Positions 11,129-21,530 of a stretch of 64,000 nt of DNA are shown here, one piece after another. The DNA is from Gautieria morchelliformis. Its lineage: Eukaryota; Basidiomycota; Agaricomycetes; Gomphales; Gomphaceae. The stretch lies in contig WHVA01000494.1 of the NCBI GenBank assembly GCA_015179125.1, positions 1-64,000 on the forward strand. The letters run 5' to 3'. Numbering within the stretch: the stretch's first letter is position 1; each line of letters opens with the position of its first letter. Made by a program: the position numbers and the translations under genes. The notes beneath the pieces are model-generated. The model made no database searches, was not told where the DNA came from, and saw only the letters and a program-made list of their open reading frames with translations.

Positions 11129-11529
11129 TGTTACAATATGATCCTTCGTAAGGTTGCCCGAGCTCGGGAGCGAAGCCTGAGGTTTGGCTCAAGAGGCGAA
11201 GGCTTAGAAACCAACTAAGGATCAAAGGATACAATAGTTGATTTTCAGACTGCAGGATAGGAATGCATACAGGGGGCTTATATACGGGTGAGGGTAAGGG
11301 TCAGGGGCGAGCATATTCGGGGGAATCAGGGCGAGGTCAATATACAAGTGATGCGTGATGGAACAGGATCACTAACTAAGGGGATTCGAGCATGGGATCA
11401 AGGTCGGATATGAGCTCAGGCTCGGGCGCAGGCTTAGAATCACAAGTACTCAGGCACAAGCATCACAAGGCTCGGGCTCGGAAAAAGGGTTGTACCGGTA
11501 AGGAACCGGCCAAAGGCCAGGACCTTACA
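11129..11529 (-). repeat. 3' LTR of the chromovirus relic (401 bp)
   Basis: The minus-strand reading starts TGTAAGGTCC right after a G-rich polypurine tract and ends TTGTAACA. The length is 401 bp with TG...CA ends. It contains a TATA-like TTATATAC and the palindromic stretch GGCCAAAGGCC. No target duplication can be tested because the other end of the element is missing. Confidence 0.8.
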
Positions 11530-11689
11530 GTATCCCCCCCTTATGGCCGAGACCCTCGAGGCCGTAATATAAACAAGGTTTGCCTATCCTCAAATCTAGA
11601 TCCCAGCCCGATGTTAAGTAGCCGGAAAGGCGAAGCTTAAATCGTAGCCGAGGTTAGATAAAAGGCTGGGTAGGAGGCAGCAAAACCAA

Positions 11690-12814
11690 GTGCCAACGAA
11701 TATGGTGCGCCCGCAAGCACTCTTCAACTCTGCCATCGATGTGAACAGTGCCAGCAACGCATTCGACCAAACACTTCTTTCGCAGGAGGACAGCCCCTCG
11801 GGCGAAGTTATGCCCGAGGTTCGACCCGAGGCTGCCCCGAGGCCCATCGAGGATGATGGTGCCATCAATATGCGCGAGCCGTGGCAAGAAGGGCCAAAAG
11901 GCAAAAAGGTGAGTACCATGTCCTCTCGTGATGAATCTTGCTGACTTGAATAGTATAAGCGTATGCTGTTTGCATACCACCCGACCAACTTGTCCCTATA
12001 TGGGTACAAGCTCGCCGACGGAGGGCCTCGCGAGTGGCAGCTCGCGAGCAAGGCCGAGGTGAGGTGTGCACGCTGCGAAGAGCGCGACTACACATGCCTT
12101 CGTGCCGTAAGCCTCAACTTCGGTCTTGCCGACCTCGGGGCCTGCGTCTGGTGCAGGACAAGGTCGCTGGGCTGCAGTATAGCCCACGGCCGCCGCAGTG
12201 GAGGTGGCAAAGCAAACAAGGGAAAAGGTCAGGCGAGCAAGGGTAGGAAACAGGTGTGGAGCGAGGACAGCGAGGATGGACCGAGGCCAAGGAAGGAGGC
12301 CAAGGTTCGGGACGAGGTGGAGGACGGAGACTCAAGCGACTGGGTCGAGCAGAATCTGGAGGCAAGGGTGGAGCGGATGGAAGCGAGGCTGAGCGAGGAA
12401 AAAGGAAGGGAGGTTGGGGAAGCGAAGCTGACTGAGGGGAAGGAAGCCGAGGTGGAGGAAGGTCGGAAGGTGAAGAAGGACAAGAAGACGAAAAGGTCAG
12501 AGCGAAGTGCGGAGATGAGGGAGCTGATAGCGGCGGTGAGGGATGTGGGGAACAAGGTTGGTGAGGTTGGAGAGAAGGTATGTGAGTTGTTGGGGGAGTT
12601 TAGGGCAGCAAATGATAGAATGGATCGGGCGGATGTGGAGTTCATGAGGATAAGGCAGAGGAGGAACTACTTGAAGCGGGTTCAGGCAGCGAGGGACTTG
12701 GAGGAATATGGAGGGAATGGGGGTTTAGTGGAGCAAAGCAGTAGTAGTAACGAGGAGGAGACAGGCGAGGATAGCGAGGAGAGCGAGGTAGATGATATGA
12801 GGATGTTGGAGTAA
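11690..12814 (+). CDS. Antisense accessory ORF of the chromovirus relic (Cys-rich, coiled coil)
   Basis: A long reading frame lies on the strand opposite to the retroelement's pol, between the chromodomain and the 3' LTR. The longest open stretch is 11963-12814 (283 codons). It has a Cys cluster (CARCEERDYTC, then CVWCRTRSLGC) reminiscent of a small zinc-binding module. A basic linker and a long charged region with heptad-like helices follow (RVERMEARLSEE; EMRELIAAVRDVGNKVGEV), then an acidic Ser/Glu tail. A shorter open segment upstream (11690-11911) is separated by a stretch with GT-AG intron-like ends. A second, fragmentary copy at 10882-11128 shows that the ORF travels with the element. 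The function is unknown. It could be an antisense accessory gene of this family. Confidence 0.5.
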
Positions 12815-14088
12815 CCTAACTAAGGGAATAATGGAATTTCTTGTTGTTTTTCTTTCTTTTTGTTGTTCAATTGCGAGGGATTTTTGTTATCTAACTACTG
12901 GGGGGTCATGGGGGTTAAACAAGGAATGATCATAGAGCAGTCAAAAGCCCCGGCTTGCCCAGATAAGACTCGTGAAAATCTGTGACCAGCTCCGAGGCAT
13001 GGTCAAGCTCGGAGGCAAGGATCCATGAGGTTTCTTCGTCGGTGCCCTCGAAACCAGTCCACCTAACCAGATAGAGCAGCTTGCAGCTCTTTCGTCTATT
13101 ATCAATCTTTGAGTTGAGGATTTCTGAGACTTCAAACTCAGGCTCGCCATCGATGACGACTGGGGGCGGAGGCGGCTGAACTCGGCTCGGAATGGTGTTG
13201 GGCAAGGCTGGTTCAAGCATGGATAGGTGGAATACTGGATGGACTGAATGCATGTGTTCTGGAAGTCGAAGAGTGAAGGAGTGAGTACCCGCTCGGGAAA
13301 TGATCTCAAAAGGACCCAAAAACTTCTCAGCGAGCTTCTTAGTGGGCCGAGTTGTTCTGAAGTACTGTGCCTTTACAAAGGCGAGGGATCCTACTTGGAA
13401 ATCAGGAGCGGGCTTGCGACCAACATCGACCGAGGCTTGGTAGGTCTTCTGAGCCTCGAGGATGGCTGGGCGAAGTTCTTGGTGAAGCTCATCCAGGTCA
13501 ACCATGAAGTCTCGAGCTCGTGCCGAGGCGAGGTCGCACTCGGGGTGAACCGTGAGGTTGGGGTGGTAGCCCTTATTAGCAAAGAACGGGGATATACGGG
13601 TGGTCGCACTAGGCGCATTGTTGTAAGTGAACTCGGCGAGGGGAAGGAGTGAAGCCCAATTGGACTGCTGATAGTTGCAATAGATTCTGAGGTACTGTTC
13701 CAAGGTTTGGTTGGCACGCTCGGTTTGACCATCACCCTCGGGATGGTAACCCAAGGTGAAATGCAACCACATGTCCAAAGCCTTCCCTAGAGAACGCCAG
13801 AAGTGGGAGACAAACTCAGAACCCCTGTCCGAGGTGACGTGCGAGGGGACTCCATGCTTGGAAAAGACATGAAGGACGAAGAGGTGAGCGAGCTCTTGCG
13901 AGGTTATCTTGTCTGTGGTTGGGATGAAGATAACCTGATATATTAATAGTCATTTACATGTACCAAAACATGAGCCTGTCCCATGGTAATGTCCAGTGAT
14001 TCACATCCTGACCCGGTCCATTTGCTGTGTAATGATAGCATCATCAGGATAAATGAAAATAATGCAGGGAAACCATGAAAAAAGGCAG

Positions 14089-17000
14089 TCAGGATAAGAA
14101 AGAAAATGGGAACATGATCGGGATAAACAAAAACATGCTGGGAGATCCGAAAAATGCGACGCAGGATACTAAAGAAATAAATCCTGCACAGGATGTCCAG
14201 GTTGTGTCGACAGAACGAGGCACCCCTCCTTTTAGTTGGAGTGGGGGGTCCAAGAGCGGCAGAGATGTACTCGAGCCCGCCATCGGGGACACGGGGAACA
14301 CCACATTCACGCTCTTATTCGCCGTGTTCCCCCAACGGCTCGGCAACGCCCCATGCACATCAAACGTCATCTGCGCCTCTACCAGCAACTGTGTCGGATC
14401 CGACACGGTTACAGTCCACGTCCTCTGGTCCAAGATCATGAGCAGGGAACTGTTCGACGCGATGTCCACTGCGGGCGTACCCGCACTCGACGACGAAGGC
14501 ACGCTAACCGTGCCCCCGTCGGGCTGCCAAAACGCTGCCATCGTCGTACCATTAGAGTCCTGTACCGCCGAAACACGCGTGTCCGCCGACAGCGTCTGCA
14601 GCGGATCAGTGAACGCCTCATCTTGGAACTGTGTGAGTGTGCGGCCGGGAAGGACGGTATACGCAACAGGGTTGGCGAGGTTTGCGGGGTCATGTGGGAT
14701 CCATGCTGTGAAGAGGTCGGCTGTCGCGGGAGGCTGTTGGGAAGTCCCAATAGCGCTCCAGCTACCTGTGCGATTGCCAGTGGTGATAGAGACCGGCGTG
14801 GTGAGGGGAGAGGATGAAGATGGAGAGAAGACGTAGCCAGTGGAAGCGTGGAAAAGCGTGTGGGCCTGGGAGAAGTTGCCAGTAGAAACGGGGAGGGAGT
14901 CAACGTAGATGAGGCCGTCGCTTTTACGCTGATCCAGTACGGAGAATACAGGGGCAGTGCTTGTGGAGTTCAGGATAGAGACCATAACATGCTGGACGTC
15001 ATTTTCGAAATAGAACCACGCCTTCTGGAATGATAGGGCCTTGGTCAACGGGTTGGTGTACCGCTGACAACGTGCAGATACGTGGTTCAGATCGTATAAC
15101 ACAGGCAAGCTGGGTTGCAACATACCATAGCAGCCGCACCTAGCACCCCAGTCGACACTCCTCCCACAAAGCTTTCGACACCCACCTGATTTATCGTACC
15201 ACATGCTAGGGGTGTTGCGCCATAGTCTACTGTCGTCCCGGGGATCATGTTCCAATCCCAAGCAGCAGCTATATCCTCGTATTCGTCGCCTGTCAGGTAC
15301 GTGTACGTCGTCCCGTCAGCAAGGTGAAACCCGACCGGGTTCTGCGAGTTGGTGCACTCAGCGTTGCGTGTGCGTGAGGAATACATCTTAAGTGTAGAGA
15401 CATAACTTGTGCCACGAGTTACCTGCGCAGTCCAGAGTAAGATAGAATGTGTTAGAGATTAACTAAGATGGCCAGTGCAGACCATGTAATCATTATTCCA
15501 AAAGTGGCGATTGCCCAGCAGATGACCGACATTAGCGGTTGCTGTTGTTGCTGTGAGATCGGCGTATACGCCGTGGAGAATCGACGAGTCCCAGAGAGTG
15601 CCCAACTCTTGTATTTCTGTCAAGTTAATGTTGAGACTTCCTGTTGCCCTGAAGAACGATTACAACGCGTCAAAACACGATTGCATTACACAATTACGTA
15701 CTGGGCATCAATTACTGGGAAGCTGATGAAACGACCCTCGGTACTCTGGAACAAACAGGTGAGCTGGGCATAGTAAATAAGACAAAACACACAAAATCCC
15801 AATGGAGGACACCTGTTACGGTGTTCTGGTAGATCATCCACTGGGACGCGTTCATAAGGTTTTCAAACGCGGTCCTAGATGGCCCTGTAGCAGCGAAACG
15901 CGTGCCACCCGCTTCAATCTCCAACTCCAAGGCATCATTGGAGCTAGCCAACACGCGTAAGGAAACACAAAGAACATGAAACTCCAGACGGGACACGCAC
16001 TAATCCTTGCCATAATTTCCTGTGTTATATCTTCAACATCACAATCCTCCCATACAACCTAGCCCACATACCATTGTACAAAAGGCCTTGATGCTGACTG
16101 AAACTCCCATCCTGCTGAATCCCGTCAAGCTGGAACCCACTCTGCGCCTGCACCTCGTTATGCACGCGATCATAGGCATCTGCCACGATGGATGCATTGT
16201 CTGAAAGCAAACCGAGCGCAATGCCGATGGAGGATACGTCCAGCGCGTTGGCGCCAACAAGGAAGCCAGGCTTGTCCGTGCGCTGGAAGATATCGAACGA
16301 GCGCGCAGTCATGTGTGTACAGTTTGCAGATTGAGTGGGCGTGAGGGTTGCGTCGAAGAGGAGGCAGGCTTGTCCCACGAGCCGAGGTATAGCTATTACC
16401 TGTTGGGAGAATGTGATGGGGGATATACCTGAGCGTGTGGGGTACGTACATTCGCGAACCAGTTTGTGTTCCAAAGGCCTATCGTGAGATATGTGAGGAG
16501 GTGATGTATGCAAATGAGATACAACCGGGACGAAACGCACCGGGTGTACCGCAGGGACATGTGCCAGTGCCACCCGTATCTAGGCAGCTTGGGACGGTAA
16601 AGTCACGGTCAAACCACCAGTCCATTGCGAGACCAATCTGAGCACCCAAGGTCGCATTTTGTACGTACGTCGACGATGCGCCGGGGAATCCACCATGCCA
16701 GGCGGCTGCAAGGGCAGCTACACGCGAACTGGTTCACAAATGGATATAAAGGAGGGTGAAAGGCACGGACCTACACGGACCCAATGGATCTCGGCCGGCC
16801 AATTAGCTCGCTGAGCAGTACACCCTGTGGTGTAATCGATTTCAGAATCGGGCCACTTGCCGTCCGTGCCAAGAGTGGACAGCCTGAACGAGTATGTTGA
16901 GAGGACGTTGGATATATGCGTTATGACGACAAGAATTTTAGGGTAAGTAAACGAACCAGGAGGAAAGAGACTGTGCGCCGGATTGCTGGGTGATAATGAA

Positions 17001-17273
17001 GTCGATGCGGCGTGGCGCAAGGGTGAGTAGGTCAGGATCGGACAGGTCAGTTAGTGCGAAACTGGCAGGGACGAATGCGCTGCTAGTGCTGCTTTTTGTA
17101 AGGCTTGCTGGAGGGGGTGGCAGGATACTAGCGGGCGATGAAGACGATGGCGCACTTGACGCGTTAATCTCAGCACCAGCGACGCTAGCAATAGCATTCA
17201 AGAGGGCGTGCGCGAAATACAACCAGGAGCAGTAAGATTGGACGCAAAAGAGACGCAAGCGAAGTGAGGCCAT
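14089..17273 (-). CDS. Polysaccharide lyase family 8 (hyaluronan/chondroitin/xanthan lyase-like)
   Basis: A secreted lyase of family PL8, which cleaves uronic-acid polysaccharides by beta-elimination. The start at 17273 gives a hydrophobic signal-like N-terminus (about residues 1-33). The alpha/alpha-toroid domain follows, with catalytic Asn in NTNWFANVIAIPR (about residue 211), His in DGSFSQH (about 315) and Tyr nine residues later in LLYNGNYGKDYSND. The beta-sandwich region shows DGTTYTYLTGDEYEDIAAAWDW, MIPGTTV, SFVGGVSTGVLGAA and KAWFYFENDV, all PL8 hallmarks. About nine short introns interrupt it; one exon (16001-16019) is only 19 nt and carries the catalytic Tyr. The substrate cannot be told from sequence. 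The last exon and C-terminus near 14089-14250 are uncertain: the frame ends in a hydrophobic tail that might be GPI-like or intronic. Confidence 0.88.
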
Positions 17274-19350
17274 GGGGGGTGGGTGAGCAACCGCCCTAGG
17301 ACATTAGCGGCTATTGGACGTCGAAACTCGATAGGGACTGGGATGACGTGAAGTTTGACTGAGCCGTCCTAGAATGGGGCCGAGACAGTACCGGCAGTAC
17401 TTATGTTTTGGTGGCTAGGCAGGAGGGCGCTGGCGGCACACATGACTCGCACAGGAAGACCAGCAACGTCATTCCGCCACGTCCACACGCCTGTAGCAGA
17501 CCCAAGAAGCTCTATACAGCAAAACTTTCAGCGCCTCAGCGGTGATGGATGTCAAGACGGCGGCTCGTAGATACTCCGAAAGTCCGCTTTGCTTCCCACT
17601 TGATCGGCAGCGTCGGCCGCGACCTAGGTCTAAACTTGCAACCCGGTTCGGCGTGCCACGAAGGGTTCCACTCACGCTCTACATGGGGTTATGCTTACAT
17701 AAGATTAAGTAGAGAGGTAGTACTTATTACGACCATTGGCATGACGGCGCAGACGCGGCTGAATATGGCCCAGCGCTGAATGACGAGGAACTGAAGAACT
17801 GGTGTAGCGAAGTTCAGACCTGACATATCCAGGCCCAGGCCTCTAATAATAACTAAAGAAGTAACACCGCTAGCATGGCCCAAGCGGCTGGTGATGGGAG
17901 ATGGAAACTTACAAAACAGGATCCTCTAGCCATAGGAGAAGAGAGTGCAGCACGCTGAGGCGGGAACGTCTGCGCAAAAAGATTCTGTATGGAAAGAAAT
18001 GCTCGAACATTGTTCCCTTGTTCCATTTCCCTTGTCGAAGACAAGCGCTTCTAACCCTCTAAAATTTATGATCGAGGGCACGGTTCTTTGTGTTTGATGA
18101 AATCGCTCGGCTCAAAGGTCACCGTGATGCGTGACGCGAGCCAATGGTCGTAATACTAGTTGTCAACGATCCAAGTATGGCAGGAACCTAAGTATGTCAA
18201 GACCCGATTTCTAGTAACCTCCCCCCGCACTTAGTTATGCATCAGTTTGGGACTGGTTGTAAAGATTCCTATTTGACCCCTCTGTCAGGACTCACGGCTA
18301 CAATGCTTGAGTGTGATGGATTCCAGGTTGCTGGAGGGTAGGTAATGTAATTTCTGCCGTCGGACCCTATGCAAGGCAGTGATGTCTTGGATGTCCGTCC
18401 GCCAATCCTGGTTTCGCCCGTACGCATCATGGTCGTTTGGCACGAGCACACAACAACAAGGAGATTGTGAGCGCCAGCCTTGCATTTATACTAACGATAT
18501 ATTTTATATCTGATCAAGATAACGTCTCTACTTGTCCTTCGACTCCCCGTTTTCGGATCCCCCCCTGCAGAGACTTGACATTTCCTTTGTGCAGACTGCT
18601 GGGGGACTCGGCCAGGGCCGACAATTCCCCTATATCTGATCTTACGGACACAGCTGGGATCAGTGCCCTGGTGCGTCGCGAGCTCAGATGTATAAGTTGC
18701 ATACCACTGCGCACAAGTTACACGAGCATGAAGTACAGTTGTGGCTTTCAAAACCAACCCGGAACAGAGCTGACAGCGAAGGATGGATGTGCCTGGCTCA
18801 TTGACGGACTGGGAGGACACATTAGCCGACCTCTCTTCTCCGTTGCAGCCGGAAAAGTCGCATCATGTATACATAGCTCCGTGTACGTTAGACTCTGACC
18901 GCCATAACCGTAAAGCTAACTTGCTTAGTTAGGTTGTAGAAGGTCATGCCATCACGGGGCTATATCGATCCACGTTTCAGAGGTCTTGGGTTTTACCTGG
19001 TCCATGGCTCCGCTACGATTGGTATGGGAATGCATTTGCCGACATAATATATACATCTTCAAGGCCAGGGTGATCCAGAGACAGAGAATTCGCATCCAAA
19101 TTTGATGGCCGCGACTCAATTCACCCATACAACCACATGCAGGAATGGATACGACAGCGCTGCTGGCGCCTTCCGTGGGATAATACAATCATCATACTAG
19201 GTTCGCTCCACAGTATTCATTCAAGCGAATTTTCTAGCTCGCTCTTACTACTAACCGCCACGACAATCCTCTAAGGGACATTCAGCTGGATAATGCGACT
19301 GGCATGTTCAATAACACGCCTTCCCCATATACGTTAACAAATGAGCGCCT
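17274..19350. other. Region without a supported gene
   Basis: Several short open frames occur on both strands (for example 18437-18898 plus and 18491-18820 minus). None shows a recognisable domain, a convincing exon chain or a clear start. Short gene-like minus-strand stretches at 17290-17500 (WTWRNDVAGLPVRVMC) may be remains of a lost gene. I would not annotate a gene here. Confidence 0.5.
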
Positions 19351-19530
19351 CTCCTGTGCTGATTTCAATCAGCTAGGTATGACACCAGGCTAACAGCCTC
19401 TCTTAAAACTTCTCGCTCACGCAGCAGGTGTAATTGGCAACTCCTGTGCTGATTTCAATCAGCTAGGTATGATACCAGGCTAACAGCCTCTCTTAAAACT
19501 TCTCGCTCACGCAGCAGGTGCAATTGGCAA
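19351..19530 (+). repeat. 90-bp tandem duplication spanning an intron-like segment
   Basis: Two head-to-tail copies, 19351-19440 and 19441-19530, differ at only two positions. Each copy contains a well-formed fungal intron signature on the plus strand: donor GTATGA, branch-like GCTAAC and acceptor ACGCAG. Flanking open stretches (NNTPSPYTLTNERLSCADF before, GAIGNAGYSISPEIY after) look like exons of an unrecognised gene. The near-identity suggests a recent event. Whether a gene here is still intact is unclear. Confidence 0.8.
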
Positions 19531-20188
19531 TGCCGGATACAGTATCTCACCTGAGATATATGTCAAGCAGGATTCAGCCAGTCCTCAAAATTTGCAAGGA
19601 AGGGAGATCGATCTTCCTGGATCGGACATGATACGGCCTGGCCGGAGACTTTCGACCTCCCAGCAGGGAGTAGTGTTGAACACTGCAAGTGCATACCCAT
19701 TGTCAACTGGCATGATATCTTGTTGCCGAAATCAGAGCTCAACACTCCGGTATTAATACCCGCACGCGGCTCGGGGAAGATGGATACATATGTCCAAGGG
19801 GCAGCCAAAGAATTAAGTTTGAACCCCCATGTCGACACATGCACACCCTATAGGCTATCGTGTTTTGTATATCCCGGGACCCCCCCGCTCCTCTCCAGCT
19901 CCTATTTCATCTTTGGGCCCACATGTATTAGAGATGACCAAGATGGCTTTACAACAGAACCAGTTAGCTAGGTTCAAACAATTAATTCCATAAACACCTC
20001 TCCACGCTACTCATTCATTTTGTGACGGGAGTATAGCTTCCTTGACCAAGGCAATCACGCTACGTTCTAGAAACGACATGCATGGCTGGGGTAATCACCT
20101 ATACCCGCATTATGCAGGCTGCTGCGTCTAGAAATGGAGATGGAGGGGCGCGAAGATTGAAGCGGTTGAACAATAGATCCTTATTTTA

Positions 20189-20272
20189 CCAGCAATTATC
20201 GATGGGGTGGCGTCGACGATCTGACCTACTACTAGGTCAGATCGTCGACGCCACCCCATCGGTAATTGCTGG
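20189..20272. repeat. Near-perfect 40-bp-arm hairpin
   Basis: Left arm 20189-20228 and right arm 20233-20272 are reverse complements at 39 of 40 positions, with a 4-base loop (CTAC). The arm starts CCAGCAATTATCGATGGG. It has no poly-T tail and no obvious target duplication. It could be a foldback insertion, a small-RNA hairpin or an inverted duplication from replication slippage. Confidence 0.85.
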
Positions 20273-20984
20273 AGTGTCTCCACGAAGTAGATACGGTCTG
20301 AAGTGCTAAAGGACGAGTTTCCCCAAGTATTCAAGTGCGACGCCGTTAAAATACTGTTTTGTCTGAATCCATATCGATCCCTTTACTGGAACCGTCGGTC
20401 CGAAGTTCCTGCCAGAAAGCTGTCGATTCCAGGATATTGGTCAAGATTGCGGTGATGGCCTAGCATCAGATCGATTGTCTGCTTCATCTCGATTCAGCCA
20501 CCTAGCGTAAGTTAATACGGTAGATAATCACTAGAGCGTTGTTGGGCTCCCTGAACGGCCAAATAGTATGATAAATGATATATAAATCCTCACCTATTCT
20601 GATACGCTAAACTTTGTATGGGCCGATTCACAAGTCGTGTGGGAAAGGGTCGTTTACATAATTGAGCCACTGATCAGGCCCAGGACTCAGGAGCCGAAGT
20701 AACAGCCCGTCTCGGCGGTATAAGTGGTCTCTGAGACAGCCTAGAGTCGGTACCCGGCGTTGAACGATGACCGGTGAACGTTTGGATAAACGTTGAATGC
20801 GCACAAAGCGTCTGCACTTGTTCTGAATTTTAGGCTCAGCAGAGCAGCGCCGAGTGGGAGTAGGAGTAGGACCCGGGATGGAGAAGTCTACTTGACGGCA
20901 TTACTCACATTTCCTTGCTATTTCGGTACAACCCTGCATCCCCGATCCGGAGAGGGCGATGGACCTGGCGGACCCTCATATCAT

Positions 20985-21530
20985 AAGTAGCACCAGTTGC
21001 CGGCGGCATGCTCAATGCTGTCTGGCTGTAGCTGATTCTTGATACCATGAGCGATGGGCAGCGCAGCAATCAGGGACTCGAGTGACCTTGTAATGATGCC
21101 CCTCCGGCGTCGCTGTCCAGTTCTTCCTGGCATCTGCTCCTCCATCCTTGTGTAGCAACCGAACAATCGCATCGTGCCACACAAACGACGCCGATCGTAG
21201 CGTGGTGCCATCCTTTCCTCCTGTGTTTACATCCGCTCACTTCTCAAACAGTAACTGAACGGTCGCAACGCTGCCTGCAGCACACAGCTATCCTATCCTC
21301 GTGCGTTTATATCCGCTTCCATTTCAGCGCAACCGAACGATCCGATGTCCTTGAGACGCCGCCGACTCCAGCGCAGTCTACGGACCCACGGTCCGCTCGA
21401 GGAGTTCACATCCGCACCTTTCTGAGCAGCAACCGAAGAGTCGGATCGTCTACGGGCCGTGCCGTCCTTCCCCATTTCCAGCAGTAACCAAAGACCCAGG
21501 GTAGATATTGATCTTCATTCCACCTCATTC
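20985..21530 (-). pseudogene. Decayed ankyrin-repeat gene
   Basis: Minus-strand translation in shifting frames gives clear ankyrin fragments: LRSASFVWHDAIVRLLH, LRLLLRKGADVNSSSG, ALESAASQGHRIV, MEADINARG, and GADVN-type ends at about 33-residue spacing, for at least four repeats. No single frame runs through: several stops (for example TAG and TGA codons between the repeats) and frame changes interrupt it, so this is a pseudogene. Agaricomycetes carry many NACHT-ankyrin and similar receptor genes, and this could be the 3' end of one. No NTPase motif was found upstream (21530-22900). Confidence 0.7.

Larger units (their letters stand above)
11129..13936 (-). mobile_element. Gypsy chromovirus relic: integrase, chromodomain, antisense ORF, 3' LTR
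   Basis: A minus-strand Ty3/gypsy chromovirus relic, truncated upstream of its integrase core at about 13936. Integrase motifs are visible (TSDRGSEFVSHFW, then GYHPEGDGQTERANQTLEQY), followed by a GPFEI-type C-terminal region and a chromodomain (VSEILNSK...YLVRWTGFEGTDEETSW) at 12930-13300. Next come an opposite-strand accessory ORF, a polypurine tract (seven G on the minus strand, about 11533-11539) and the 3' LTR at 11129-11529 (TGTAAGG...GTAACA on the minus strand). Gag, protease and reverse transcriptase are missing from the window. The element looks fairly young in the part that remains. Confidence 0.85.

Noticed and set aside
18437-18898. 153-codon plus-strand frame as a protein gene
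   Set aside because: No domain, no good start context, and an equally long minus-strand frame overlaps it. It looks like chance openness.
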